A DNA stretch of 48,478 nt. It comes from Bacteroidota bacterium (GTDB lineage Bacteria; Bacteroidota; Bacteroidia; Chitinophagales; Chitinophagaceae). Location of the stretch: the NCBI GenBank assembly GCA_013287475.1, contig JABDDT010000017.1:1-48478 (forward strand), given 5' to 3'. Position 1 is the first letter of the stretch, and the number at the start of each line of letters is the position of its first letter. A model generated the notes under the pieces. That model saw nothing but the letters and a program-made list of their open reading frames with translations. It searched no databases and had not been told where the DNA came from. Positions 17,201 through 25,722 of this stretch are shown here, piece after piece. The translations under genes and the position numbers were made by a program.

Positions 17201-17242
17201 AAAGAAGAAGCGGGTAACAGTAAAATCGGCAATGATAATTAA
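14210..17242 (+). CDS. Large periplasmic TPR-repeat protein
   Basis: About 1010 residues. ATG 14210 puts a Sec signal peptide (MKRAILPLLLLLCFCAKSQ) at the N-terminus; an ORF start 32 codons upstream would bury it. The rest is many degenerate 34-residue tetratricopeptide repeats (such as DLGYCFLKKENYKEALVYF and AALQKFEDYLTKFPDGKYALDAAF), including YbgF/BamD-like segments. It is probably a periplasmic scaffold for an envelope complex. The stop overlaps or abuts the start of an outer-membrane barrel gene, so the two are translationally coupled. No lipobox and no enzyme motif. Confidence 0.9.
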   Translation: MKRAILPLLLLLCFCAKSQQTFFLTDPEFAFKQAQEFYQKQYYSLAYPLFRELEQDQAVRPQLYESFNFENIHFYTLVCSLNQDDSTAADPAKIFIERENNAARGQMMAYHLAEFYFRRKNYEAALKLYENSSIDNLSNDEIATLKFHKGYTYFIKKNFDLAKPLFDAIRQLRSDIHYIDANYYYGYICFYQKKYNDAYSAFSIIENDPKYAKIIPYYIANIYLAQNQKEKAISYAAEKLGSGNQYYEAELRQLVGHGYYEEKDFNKALPYLESYVNSSKTVSRQDLFELSYCYYQTQNYKKSIDGFKQLGGKDDSLAQNAMYLLGDAYLKTGQKSNARNAFLFCASNSSYPVQKEISSFQYAKLSYELGYPDIALSEFRSFLQEYPTSSYAPEARELLLNVLANTSNYKDALTLMDSVNNPSASARQLKARILYGRATELINDGMLPNAAELLDRASREPNNTALLPYINFWKGEIAYRTNRLDDAVPHFFEYLKTPVSRGEVNPVNAKYDLGYCFLKKENYKEALVYFIQVVRNPGIDASPLEQDAYIRSADCYYMNRDFKIAVPMYDKVLGYSWQASDYATFQKAMVAGVNNSSEKISLLNGLIRKYPSSGLVADANMEIANTFLSNEQYRESLPYLKNVLSSSGNDALKPRALLRSGLANYNLGNNAEALSKYNDLLKLYPNSAEAQEALDNAKSIYVEEGRTSEYINFAKGMGISISANQEDQLAYQEAEVQFNNGNFSAALQKFEDYLTKFPDGKYALDAAFYKSEMYANQKNWSKAVGGYESVADKAPNKFAEKSILQSARINFFNLKDYARAEIYYAKLKDFASSQENKMEAMRGLLRSQFELQQWTAASDNARDLLNEKGIGSDDKIIASMIMGKSFQADGKCESAIPYFKSVASLSRAAYGAEAQYQIAACQFDQNRLKDAEKSAFEVIHKSGSYELWVTKSYFLLGDIYLKEKDYFNAKATFQSLVENAKIEDIRVQAEQRLEEVKKEEAGNSKIGNDN

Positions 17243-18896
17243 GATGCGATTGAATTTATTAATTATGACGAAGGGATTTATTTGTTTGATGATGTTTTTA
17301 ATTTTTGGCAGTATAACGCTGAAGGCCCAGGATACTGCTAAGAGAAAGACCATCATTATCACTTCTACATTTAAACCATCTTTAAAAAATACTGCAAAGC
17401 TGAATTTTAATGCAGAGGCACCTCTTATAGATACTACACGTCCGGATTTAAAATATAATCTGCCCGTCCAGTTTCTTTCACTGGTTTATCAGCCGGCCGG
17501 ATTAAATCCGCTTGCACTGCCAGCTGATAGTCTCAAATTATGGCGGAATGATAATTATATTAAACTGGGAGCGGGAAATATACACCTGCCCTATGCTGAA
17601 GCAGGCCTCAGTTTTGGAGATCGCAAAAATTCATTTTTCAATGTTTTTGCAGAAGGGTATAATTCCAAGGGTAAACTTCCTTTTCAGGAAAACAGTTTGC
17701 TGGCAGGTTCCATCAGCGGTACCATCAAAGCTAAAAATAACCTGGAATGGGACGGATCTCTGGGTGTTCGTGCGGATGGATATTATTTATATGGATTCCA
17801 GCCAGACACATTGAAATTTGCAAAAAGCCAACTCCAGCAACAATTCTTCACCTTTGATGGGAAGATCGGACTTAGAAATACAGTACCAACCGAGTTTGGA
17901 CTTACCTATAATCCCAACTTCAAAATAACTGCTTTCGGAGAAAATAATTCGCCCCGAACCTCAGAAGCGGATATGGTACTTAACCTGCCACTTGAAAAAA
18001 CAATAAACGAAAATTTTGCGATTAATCTGGGTTTTACTGCAGATGTAACCAACTATACAATCGGGAATGGTTCAACCATTAACAATAATCTCTTTTTTGT
18101 TTCACCTGCAGTAGTTTATCATTCTGATAATCTTGCAATGCATATTGAAATGACGCCTTCATGGGATCAGAGTAATTTCCACCTGCTGCCAAATTTCAGA
18201 GCTGAATACACGACGGACAACAAACAGTTTACCCTGTTCGCTTCACTGGACGGCTATTACGATAAAGGAAGTTTCAGTCGTTTTGCAGGAATAAATCCCT
18301 GGTTATGGGCGCCAACAACTTTATTAAATACAAGAGTAGAAGAATTTTTTGGGGGCTTCAAGGGATCACTCTCATCGCATTTTTCATATCTCGCCAAAGC
18401 AGGATTTTCGGAATCCCACAATATGCCCCTCTTCCTGAACGATAGCCTGGATGGGAAGAATTTCCAGGTTGTATACGAAAGCAAACTGGATGCATTTACA
18501 TTGCATGGTGAATTAAGTTATATAGATGGTGAGAATTTTAATATTACAGCCGCCCTGACGCTCAGCAATTATAAGACAACAAGCGAATATAAAGCCTGGG
18601 GTTTACTTCCAATGGAATTCACCACCACGATGCGATGGCAGATCGTAAAGGAACTTTGGTTAAAAGCGGATCTGTGGGCTTTTCAGGGTGCCTATTGGCG
18701 CTATCTGAATCAGGCCGTGGGAACCGGGAATGGAGGCTTCGATGTAAATGCGGGGCTAGAATTCAGGATCACAAAACAATTTAACCTCTGGTTACAGATG
18801 AATAATCTTTTCAATGATAAATATCAGCGTTGGAACCAGTATACTGTGTATGGATTTAATATCTTAGGGGGTGTAATATTTTCATTTGGAAAATAA
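17232..18896 (+). CDS. Outer-membrane beta-barrel protein partnered with the TPR protein
   Basis: Up to 554 residues with a signal peptide ending LKAQ (about residue 33). Starts at 17232, 17244 or 17265 are all possible; the first overlaps the TPR gene by 11 bp. After a short basic/Thr-rich segment (RKTIIITSTFKPSLKNTAKL) the sequence is alternating polar/aromatic beta-strands typical of a barrel, ending with an aromatic-rich last strand (GFNILGGVIFSFGK). The end (LWLQMNNLFNDKYQRWNQY) resembles the final strands of TonB-dependent receptors, but no plug domain or TonB box is seen. Likely forms an envelope complex with the TPR protein. Confidence 0.85.
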   Translation: MIIKMRLNLLIMTKGFICLMMFLIFGSITLKAQDTAKRKTIIITSTFKPSLKNTAKLNFNAEAPLIDTTRPDLKYNLPVQFLSLVYQPAGLNPLALPADSLKLWRNDNYIKLGAGNIHLPYAEAGLSFGDRKNSFFNVFAEGYNSKGKLPFQENSLLAGSISGTIKAKNNLEWDGSLGVRADGYYLYGFQPDTLKFAKSQLQQQFFTFDGKIGLRNTVPTEFGLTYNPNFKITAFGENNSPRTSEADMVLNLPLEKTINENFAINLGFTADVTNYTIGNGSTINNNLFFVSPAVVYHSDNLAMHIEMTPSWDQSNFHLLPNFRAEYTTDNKQFTLFASLDGYYDKGSFSRFAGINPWLWAPTTLLNTRVEEFFGGFKGSLSSHFSYLAKAGFSESHNMPLFLNDSLDGKNFQVVYESKLDAFTLHGELSYIDGENFNITAALTLSNYKTTSEYKAWGLLPMEFTTTMRWQIVKELWLKADLWAFQGAYWRYLNQAVGTGNGGFDVNAGLEFRITKQFNLWLQMNNLFNDKYQRWNQYTVYGFNILGGVIFSFGK

Positions 18897-18914
18897 TCAC
18901 GGTTATATCTTTTT

Positions 18915-19535
18915 ATGTATACTATTTTGAATAAGTACCTTTTTCTGAAAAAGAGCATACCTCTACCCGGACTTGGCACTATTTGTATGGAAAGCATACC
19001 TGCAACCATCGATGCAAGTACCAGGAGTATCCTGCCACCCATTTACCGCTTCAGGTTTGATAAATTTTTTGATTCGCCGGATAAAGATCTTTTTGCTTAC
19101 TTGTCCGCACAGCAGAATATTTCCGATTATGAAGCCCTGCGCCAGTACAATGATTTTGCATATTCTCTTCGCGACCGCCTCAATTATTCCCGGGAAGCAT
19201 CGTGGGAAGGACTGGGTATGCTTATAAAGGACGATATGGGAGAAATTCATTTCGAATCTTCAATATCAAATCCATCATTTTTGCTACCGGTACCCGCAGA
19301 AAAGGTAGTTCGGGCCAATGCAAAACATATGCTGCTCGTTGGCGACCGCGAAAGATCCAACAGTGAAATGAATGAATGGTTTGCTGAAGAACCTGTTCAT
19401 GGAAACAGACTGTGGTGGATGGTTGCACTCCTTGGGGGTATTGCGGCCGCACTGATTATTATGTTTCATTTTTCATCCCATGGATGGAATGTCGGATCCA
19501 CCGGCAATCAACAGTTGATCCAGGTAAAAAAATGA
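18915..19535 (+). CDS. HU/CCDC81-like domain protein with C-terminal membrane anchor
   Basis: A 206-residue protein. Residues 1-115 (KYLFLKKSIPLPGLGTI..., SWEGLGMLIKDDMGEIHFE) resemble the bacterial HU-CCDC81 module that precedes SPOR domains in Bacteroidota cell-envelope proteins. A single membrane helix lies at about 166-187 (LWWMVALLGGIAAALIIMF), leaving a short tail of about 20 residues. A SPOR domain is absent, so this is either a short family form or a different protein. It is 18 bp after the barrel gene and probably co-transcribed. The family call is tentative. Confidence 0.7.
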   Translation: MYTILNKYLFLKKSIPLPGLGTICMESIPATIDASTRSILPPIYRFRFDKFFDSPDKDLFAYLSAQQNISDYEALRQYNDFAYSLRDRLNYSREASWEGLGMLIKDDMGEIHFESSISNPSFLLPVPAEKVVRANAKHMLLVGDRERSNSEMNEWFAEEPVHGNRLWWMVALLGGIAAALIIMFHFSSHGWNVGSTGNQQLIQVKK

Positions 19536-19570
19536 ATTCTGCCCTGGCTTTATGAATCAATCCAATACTG

Positions 19571-20473
19571 ATGAGTGCTGTACCTGAACCCCCTTTAATT
19601 TGTCCCGTTTGCAAAAGTGACCATACTTATTTTGCCCTGAAAGTAAAAGATCATTCAGTCAGCGGTGAAATATTTGATATTTTCGAATGTACACAATGCA
19701 GCCTCCGCATTACAAAGAATGCGCCTTCGGAAGAATATATGAGTGCTTACTACCAGTCGGAGGATTATATTTCTCATAGTAACACTCGGAAAGGCCTGAT
19801 AAATTCCCTGTATCATTTCGTCCGAAACAGAACCCTTTCTACAAAGTATCATTTAATTGAAAGAAGCACTGGAATCAAATCAGGTAATCACCTAGATATA
19901 GGAGCTGGTACCGGCGCTTTTGTTCAATATATGAACCTGCACAATTGGAAAAGTACAGGTATTGAACCGGATACAAAGGCGCGCGAGAAAGCGCAGGAAT
20001 TTCATGAAACAAATTTATTACCTGCGCAGGAATTCGAAAACTTACCGCACGAAAGTTTTGACGCTATAAGTTTGTGGCACGTGCTTGAGCATGTTCACGA
20101 TCTATATCCCTACCTGGACCAGATAAGAAAACTATTAAAACTTTCAGGACTGGTATTCATTGCTGTTCCAAATTATACAAGTTTCGATGCAGTGAAATAC
20201 AGAGCAAACTGGGCGGCTTACGACGTACCCAGGCATCTATATCATTTCTCTCCGGCGTCCATGCGATATTTATTAAAAAATGCGGGATTTCAACTGAAAA
20301 GAATTGTACCAATGTGGTGGGATAGTTATTATATCAGTCTCCTGAGTGAAAAATACGCCGGAAGTCACGCTGCATTGTTGAACGGTTTTTTGACGGGTGT
20401 GGTTTCAAATGCAAAAGCAATTATCAATAGTGAAAGTTGCAGTTCTCTTATTTATATTGCGAAAAAAGGCTAA
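19571..20473 (+). CDS. Class I SAM-dependent methyltransferase with N-terminal zinc ribbon
   Basis: 300 residues. A zinc-ribbon-like module uses C11-C14 and C40-C43. A Rossmann methyltransferase domain follows, with motif I HLDIGAGTGAFVQYM, the acidic SAM-ribose residue in GIEPD and WHVLEHVHD as motif IV region. This layout is common in bacterial C-methyltransferases and small-molecule or surface-sugar methyltransferases; the substrate is unknown. Starts 35 bp after the HU-like gene on the same strand. Confidence 0.9.
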   Translation: MSAVPEPPLICPVCKSDHTYFALKVKDHSVSGEIFDIFECTQCSLRITKNAPSEEYMSAYYQSEDYISHSNTRKGLINSLYHFVRNRTLSTKYHLIERSTGIKSGNHLDIGAGTGAFVQYMNLHNWKSTGIEPDTKAREKAQEFHETNLLPAQEFENLPHESFDAISLWHVLEHVHDLYPYLDQIRKLLKLSGLVFIAVPNYTSFDAVKYRANWAAYDVPRHLYHFSPASMRYLLKNAGFQLKRIVPMWWDSYYISLLSEKYAGSHAALLNGFLTGVVSNAKAIINSESCSSLIYIAKKG

Positions 20474-20510
20474 AGACTCAAATTATTTACCCTTTGTAGT
20501 CAGTTTTAGT

Positions 20511-20537
20511 CATTAAGATTTAAGCTTTGGGCTTTAA
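20511..20537. repeat. 7-nt TTTAGGC-family repeat at a stop codon
   Basis: Units TTTAAGC, TTTGGGC and TTTAA overlap the TAA stop (20534-20536) of the minus-strand glutaminyl cyclase gene. It lies in the convergent spacer with the methyltransferase. Confidence 0.65.
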
Positions 20538-21367
20538 TTATTCAATCTCACTTCGTAAATATTTGGCCACAATTTCCCGGTGATAAATATTTTATTTTTT
20601 ACAGAATCATATGCAATCCCGTTCATGTAATCCACACCCGGATTTTTTGATTTCACTTCTTTTACCAGGGTACTGAAATCTGCTTTCCCAATCACTTTGC
20701 CGTTTGAAGGATTTATTCGTATGATATACGGTGTCTGATAAATATTGGCCAGGATATTTCCATTTACATATTCCAGTTCATTAATATTACCAACAGGTCC
20801 ATTATTGTCAGTAATGCCAACGATGCGATTTGTTTTGAAAGTGACTGGATCCAGGAAAGTCAGATTACTGGTCCCGTCACTCATAATGAGACTGCTTCCA
20901 TCTGTTGTCATGCCCCATCCCTCCTTACTCGGAAAACTAAACTCACCAATTTTTTTAAATGTTTTCAGATCATAAATAAATCCTTTCTTGTTTGTCCAGG
21001 TTAACTGGTATAATTTATCATGAAGGATTGTAATGCCTTCACCGAAATAAGTTTTCCTGTCAAGTTCAGCTTTTACTGCGATATTACCTGTGGCGGGATC
21101 TACAATACCTACAATGGAGCGGGTATTTTCGAACTCCTCCGGTGCCCCAGAGCTTTCAAATAATTTACCATCATGTATTAAAAACCCTTCGGTATAGGAA
21201 TTCTTATCATGGGGAGTGGCGTTAAGTATTGTATATGAGATAGCAGGTGGCTCGTCGCTTAGTACAGGTTCAGCAATAGATCCGGAATTCTCAGATGAAC
21301 CGGTACTGTCCCTGCAGGCCACAAGTAAGGTAATGAACAGAATAACAGGTATCGAAAATTTATTCAT
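20534..21367 (-). CDS. Glutaminyl-peptide cyclotransferase, lipoprotein
   Basis: About 277 residues from ATG 21367, which gives a clean lipoprotein signal (MNKFSIPVILFITLLVAC, Cys18) that the upstream in-frame start at 21385 would only extend. The mature part is the plant/bacterial glutamine cyclotransferase beta-propeller (SYTEGFLIHDGKLFESSG, GWGMTTDGSSLIMSDGTSNL, NELEYVNGNILANIY, MNGIAYDSVKNKIFITGKLWP). The enzyme turns N-terminal Gln into pyroglutamate on exported proteins, which is common for secreted proteins of this phylum. It acts in the periplasm, membrane-anchored. Confidence 0.92.
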   Translation of the reverse strand: MNKFSIPVILFITLLVACRDSTGSSENSGSIAEPVLSDEPPAISYTILNATPHDKNSYTEGFLIHDGKLFESSGAPEEFENTRSIVGIVDPATGNIAVKAELDRKTYFGEGITILHDKLYQLTWTNKKGFIYDLKTFKKIGEFSFPSKEGWGMTTDGSSLIMSDGTSNLTFLDPVTFKTNRIVGITDNNGPVGNINELEYVNGNILANIYQTPYIIRINPSNGKVIGKADFSTLVKEVKSKNPGVDYMNGIAYDSVKNKIFITGKLWPNIYEVRLNN

Positions 21368-21391
21368 ATTTCTAAAAGTCCGCAAAAATAG

Positions 21392-21455
21392 TTTAAAACC
21401 TTTAAGCTTAAAGTCAAAAGTTTTAAGCTTAACGCCTAAGGCTTAACGCCTATAT
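21392..21455. repeat. 7-nt TTTAGGC-family repeat array
   Basis: About seven degenerate heptamers (TTTAAGC, TTAAAGT, TTTAAGC, TTAACGC, CTAAGGC, TTAACGC), partly self-palindromic around AAGCTT. It sits upstream of the glutaminyl cyclase start and on the far side of the trxA terminator. Confidence 0.7.
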
Positions 21456-21507
21456 CAATTTTTGTGAAATATTAACTATTCTAAAAATCATTATTCTTCA
21501 ATTAAAT

Positions 21508-21538
21508 AAAAAAGCGTCCCTCTTCAGGAACGCTTTTT
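21508..21538 (-). terminator. Intrinsic terminator of trxA
   Basis: Stem AAAAAGCGT (21509-21517) pairs perfectly with ACGCTTTTT (21530-21538), extended by CC/GG after one mismatch. On the minus strand the stem is followed by a T-run. It lies about 35 bp past the trxA stop and could work in both directions. Confidence 0.85.
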
Positions 21539-21547
21539 CATAGATAA

Positions 21548-21575
21548 TTTTAAACTAAAAGCTTTTAAGCTTAAA
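21548..21575. repeat. TTTAGGC-family repeat overlapping the trxA stop
   Basis: In the gene sense TTTAAGCTTAAAAGCTTTTAG begins inside the last codon and stop of trxA. With the array at 21392-21455 it brackets the terminator. Confidence 0.6.
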
Positions 21576-21888
21576 TATGTGATTCAATCTTTTTCACAAA
21601 ATTACTCTTTGGTTGAGCTCCTACGAGTTTGTCGACAACCTTACCACCCTTTATAAAAAGTATTGCCGGTATGGATGTAATGCCATAATTCACGGATAAC
21701 TGCGGATTGTGATCAACATTTACTTTACCCACATTAATTTTTCCATCATATTCCTTGGAAAGTTCTTCAATGACCGGTCCGATTGCGCGACAAGGTCCAC
21801 ACCATTCTGCCCAGAAATCAATTACAGTCAGCTTATCGGATGCAAGTACCTTCTCCTGAAAATTCGAATCGGTGTATTCAACTGCCAT
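21571..21888 (-). CDS. trxA: Thioredoxin
   Basis: A 105-residue cytosolic thioredoxin with the active site WCGPC at residues 29-33, cis-Pro segment GITSIPAILF and no signal peptide. It reduces disulfides in ribonucleotide reductase, PAPS reductase and other partners. Full length with the standard start. It is monocistronic, with its own terminator and a palindrome about 50 bp upstream of the start; dnaE lies 180 bp upstream on the same strand. Confidence 0.97.
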   Translation of the reverse strand: MAVEYTDSNFQEKVLASDKLTVIDFWAEWCGPCRAIGPVIEELSKEYDGKINVGKVNVDHNPQLSVNYGITSIPAILFIKGGKVVDKLVGAQPKSNFVKKIESHI

Positions 21889-21938
21889 ATGTTTATATTT
21901 AGATTTATGTAAAATTCCGTTTAATTTTTCAAATTCAT

Positions 21939-21954
21939 TGTCGTTTCAACGACA
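21939..21954. promoter_or_regulatory. Palindrome upstream of trxA, candidate operator
   Basis: TGTCGTT-TC-AACGACA is a perfect inverted repeat with 7-bp arms and a 2-bp spacer, 51-66 bp upstream of the trxA start. It could be an operator for a stress regulator. Chance occurrence is not excluded. Confidence 0.35.
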
Positions 21955-22050
21955 TAAGGCGATAAGCTCAAAGACAAAGACACAACATTCCTACACTCTC
22001 CTATATCCATATTTCATCAATAATGCTTCCAAATCAGAGAAGAACACGCT

Positions 22051-22080
22051 TTGTCAGGAGACTGCTTGTCAGGAAACTAT
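22051..22080. repeat. Tandem 15-bp duplication at the dnaE 3' end
   Basis: TTGTCAGGAGACTGC is followed directly by TTGTCAGGAAACTAT, matching at 12 of 15 positions. The dnaE stop codon (22069-22071) lies in the second copy. Confidence 0.6.
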
Positions 22081-25000
22081 CTGAACATCAAACTCAGGAC
22101 AGTCCTGCAAAAAGGCAGCCATTTCGTCATTCATTTCAAATCCGTTTTCAAGTGAATAAAGGCTGATTTTCGCATTGGATTTAGATTCCTGTACATTGAA
22201 TTTAAGACTGGCTTTACCAGGATGCTTTTTAATATTTTTTTCCATGAATTTTACCATGTTATCATTGAGATGACGGGCATCAAGGTCAATAATCAGTTGT
22301 TTGGTAAGCAGGGGTTTGATGCTTTCGAGGAGCAACATTTTTTCTACTTTAAATTCGAATTCAGCCCGGTTATATCTTACTTTAAAAAAACCAGTCAGGA
22401 ATATATTTTTACCTTTTTCCAGATAATTAGAATATCGGGCGTAATCTTCGCTCCACAATATGAACTCGCTTTTTCCGGAATAGTCTTCAATAATGAATGA
22501 ACCAAACTGTTTGCCTGTCCTGGTAACCCTATGCTGTGCATCCACGACAAGTCCCGCGAGACGGAATGATTTTCCGGGATTTGCTTGCAGACTTACAACT
22601 TCTTTTACTTCATTAAATTCTGCAAGATTCAATATGCCGTAATGATTGATTTCAAACTTAAAATGGTCAAGCGGGTGACCGCTCATAAACATTCCAGTTA
22701 CTTCTTTTTCATGATCCAATAATTCCGTTAGCGACCATGGTTCACAACTTATAATCTTCGGCGATTGTACTTCGTATCCTGATGGTCCGCCAAACAAAGT
22801 ATTGCTGTGTTGTACATTTTGAGCCTGCACTACATTTCCAAAACGAATTATTTTCTCAAGGCCTGTAGTAGTTTCGCCGGGAGCGATATGAAAATATTGT
22901 GCCCTGTGTAACTCTGGGAAACAATCAAAGGCACCGGCATAAGCAAGACTTTCCAGAGTCTTCTTACTTACCGTGCGCTGGTTAACACGCTTAACCATAT
23001 CAAAAATTGAAATATACGGACCGTTTTTTTCTCTCTCTTCTATCAAAGAAAAAACAGCGGCTTCACCAACTCCTTTTAAACCCCCAAGCCCGACCCTGAT
23101 TTCTCCCCGGCTGTTAACAGCAAATCCCTGTTTGGATTCATTTACATCAGGGCCAAGAACTTTTAATCCCATCCGTTTACATTCTTCCATAAAGAATGTA
23201 ATTTTTTCAATATTCCCCTGATGATTAAGAACGGCGGCCATGTATTCTGAAGGATAATGCGATTTCAGATAAGCAGTCTGGTAAGCAACATAGGCATAGC
23301 AGGTAGAATGGGATTTATTGAAAGCATACTGGGCAAATGCTTCCCAGTCTGTCCATATTTTTTCGAGTGTTTCAGCAGCATACCCTTTTGCCGTAGCACT
23401 ACTAATGAACTGGCTTTTCATTTTATCCAGAATGGATTTCTGCTTTTTCCCCATCGCTTTGCGCAAAACATCTGCATCCCCTTTGCTGAAACTTGCGAGT
23501 TTCTGAGCCAGCAGCATCACCTGTTCCTGATAAACAGTAATGCCATAAGTGTCTTTCAGATATTCTTCCATTTCAGCAAGGTCATAACGAATGGGTTCTC
23601 GACCGTGCTTCCGGTCGATGAATGCCGGTATATAAGCCATGGGACCGGGCCTGTACAAGGCGTTCATCGCAGTTAGGTCATCGAATTTATCCGGTTTGAG
23701 ATCGCGGAGATATTTTTGCATACCCGGACTTTCAAACTGGAAAGTACCAATCGTATCCCCGTGCTGATAGAGCTCAAATGTTTTTTTATCGTCAAGTGGA
23801 ATCTGATCAATATCGATGGCGATACCATGATTTTGTTCGATGAGTTCCAGGGAAGTCTTTAAAATATTAAGTGTCCTTAGTCCAAGAAAATCCATCTTCA
23901 GCACACCCGCTTCTTCAATGATGCTGCCTTCGATCTGGGTTACCAGAAGGTCTGAATCTTTTGCGGTACAAACAGGGATTATGTTGGCAAGATCTTCCGG
24001 TGCGATAATGATACCAGCTGCATGCAGTCCTGTGTTACGTACTGACCCCTCCAGTCTTTCAGCTTCATGCAATACCCGGCTGCGCAGATCCGTACCCTGA
24101 TATATTTCACGGATTTTTTTTACGAGCTCCAGATCATCTCCGCCAATGCCTTCTTTTTCTTCCAGAGATTTTTCCCCATCTTTCGGTTTGAGAGGAGCGT
24201 GCAGCACCCGCCTGAGACTCACTCCCGGACGGTCTGGTACCAATTTAGCCAGGGCATTGGATTCAGCAAGGGGAAGGTCCATTACCCTTGCCACATCCTT
24301 TATACTCATTTTGGCGGCCATAGTACCATAAGTAACGATCTGGGCCACCTGATTTTTGCCATATTTTTTTACCACATAATCAATAACTTTCTGTCTTCCC
24401 TCATCATCAAAATCGGTATCTATATCGGGCATGGACTTTCTGTCGGGATTCAGGAACCTTTCAAACAGAAGATTATATTTGATAGGATCAATATTCGTTA
24501 TCCCTATACAATAAGCCACCACACTGCCTGCTGCAGAGCCACGGCCCGGGCCTACAAATACACCCATATCACGGCCAGCCCGTATAAAATCACTAACAAT
24601 TAAAAAATAACCGGCAAAACCCATGGTTTTGATGGTGAATAATTCAAAATCCAGCCTTTCAGTAATTTCAATATTGAGATCGGTGTATCTTTTTTTAGCT
24701 CCCTGGTATGTGATTTCCCGGAGATATTCCCACTGATTAAGATTACTGTCAGAATGTATCTGAAATTCCTTCGGAATGGGGAAGGCCGGAAGCAGGATAT
24801 CTTTTTTGAGATTCAGCACTTCCACTTTATCGGCTACCAGACCTGTGTTTGAGATGGCTTCAGGGATGTCATGAAATAGTGCCGTCATTTCAGTCTGCGT
24901 CTTTAGATAAAACTGATCGTTCGGGAACTTGAACCGGCGGTTTTTCGAACTTATCTCATCATTAACAAAATCATCAAAACCGGGTGTAGACTGTTTTTCG

Positions 25001-25722
25001 CCTGTATTAATACAGAGAAGGATATCATGGGCATTATAATCATCCTGATCAGTGTAATGGCTGTCATTGGTGGCAATTACGGGCACATTATATTTTTTGG
25101 AAAGTCTGAGCAGGAACTGGTTTATTTTTTCCTGTTCGGGAATTTGATGCCGCTGGAGTTCAATAAAATAATCATCTCCGAACATATCCAGCCACCATTT
25201 GAATTCTTTTTCTGCTTTTTCTTCACCATGATGAAGGATAGTCTGCGGAACATAGGCGCCAATACAACAGGTAGTCGCGATAATGCCTTCGTGGTATTGC
25301 TCAATAAGAGACTTGTCGATACGGGGGTACTTACTGTACATTCCTTCGATATACCCAAGAGAAGTAAGACGGATAAGGTTCTGGTAGCCCGTCTTATTTT
25401 TTGCCAGTAATACCTGATGGAATCTTTCGTCTTTTTGTTCTTTTGTAAATGTCTTTTTTTGCCTGTCTGCTACTACATAAAACTCACAGCCAACAATGGG
25501 TTTTACTTTAAGACTTCCATCGGGATTTTTGTGTTTGTAAGCTTCAGCAACAAAGCTGAATGCTCCAAACATGTTTCCATGGTCAGTAATTGCCAGGGCA
25601 GGCATCTGATCCTTAACCGCTTTATCATAAAGGCTCTGGATAGATGCAGCTCCGTCCAGAAGTGAATATTGGGTATGAACATGAAGATGTGAAAAAACGG
25701 GCATCGGTGTTTGGTTGGACAT
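22069..25722 (-). CDS. dnaE: DNA polymerase III alpha subunit
   Basis: 1217 residues, the replicative polymerase of the DnaE type. N-terminal PHP domain (FSHLHVHTQYSLLDGAAS, ALAITDHGNMFG), polymerase palm with GPGRGSAAGSVVAYC and the acidic MPDIDTDFDD catalytic motif, then fingers with NKSHSTCYAYVAYQTAYLK. A tandem HhH region and a C-terminal OB fold (FRLAGLVVDAQHRVTRTGKQFGSF...) follow. There is no internal exonuclease domain, so proofreading needs a separate DnaQ such as the one at 6823. Monocistronic by spacing. It ends within a short tandem duplication. Confidence 0.97.
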   Translation of the reverse strand: MSNQTPMPVFSHLHVHTQYSLLDGAASIQSLYDKAVKDQMPALAITDHGNMFGAFSFVAEAYKHKNPDGSLKVKPIVGCEFYVVADRQKKTFTKEQKDERFHQVLLAKNKTGYQNLIRLTSLGYIEGMYSKYPRIDKSLIEQYHEGIIATTCCIGAYVPQTILHHGEEKAEKEFKWWLDMFGDDYFIELQRHQIPEQEKINQFLLRLSKKYNVPVIATNDSHYTDQDDYNAHDILLCINTGEKQSTPGFDDFVNDEISSKNRRFKFPNDQFYLKTQTEMTALFHDIPEAISNTGLVADKVEVLNLKKDILLPAFPIPKEFQIHSDSNLNQWEYLREITYQGAKKRYTDLNIEITERLDFELFTIKTMGFAGYFLIVSDFIRAGRDMGVFVGPGRGSAAGSVVAYCIGITNIDPIKYNLLFERFLNPDRKSMPDIDTDFDDEGRQKVIDYVVKKYGKNQVAQIVTYGTMAAKMSIKDVARVMDLPLAESNALAKLVPDRPGVSLRRVLHAPLKPKDGEKSLEEKEGIGGDDLELVKKIREIYQGTDLRSRVLHEAERLEGSVRNTGLHAAGIIIAPEDLANIIPVCTAKDSDLLVTQIEGSIIEEAGVLKMDFLGLRTLNILKTSLELIEQNHGIAIDIDQIPLDDKKTFELYQHGDTIGTFQFESPGMQKYLRDLKPDKFDDLTAMNALYRPGPMAYIPAFIDRKHGREPIRYDLAEMEEYLKDTYGITVYQEQVMLLAQKLASFSKGDADVLRKAMGKKQKSILDKMKSQFISSATAKGYAAETLEKIWTDWEAFAQYAFNKSHSTCYAYVAYQTAYLKSHYPSEYMAAVLNHQGNIEKITFFMEECKRMGLKVLGPDVNESKQGFAVNSRGEIRVGLGGLKGVGEAAVFSLIEEREKNGPYISIFDMVKRVNQRTVSKKTLESLAYAGAFDCFPELHRAQYFHIAPGETTTGLEKIIRFGNVVQAQNVQHSNTLFGGPSGYEVQSPKIISCEPWSLTELLDHEKEVTGMFMSGHPLDHFKFEINHYGILNLAEFNEVKEVVSLQANPGKSFRLAGLVVDAQHRVTRTGKQFGSFIIEDYSGKSEFILWSEDYARYSNYLEKGKNIFLTGFFKVRYNRAEFEFKVEKMLLLESIKPLLTKQLIIDLDARHLNDNMVKFMEKNIKKHPGKASLKFNVQESKSNAKISLYSLENGFEMNDEMAAFLQDCPEFDVQIVS

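Noticed and set aside
21872..22084. 70-residue plus-strand ORF between trxA and dnaE
   Set aside because: Overlaps the starts and ends of two minus-strand genes and shows no signal or domain; the spacer holds a palindrome and a duplication instead.
23257..24603. Plus-strand ORFs of 139 and 178 residues
   Set aside because: Antisense to the well-supported dnaE coding sequence; Phe/Cys-rich shadow composition.
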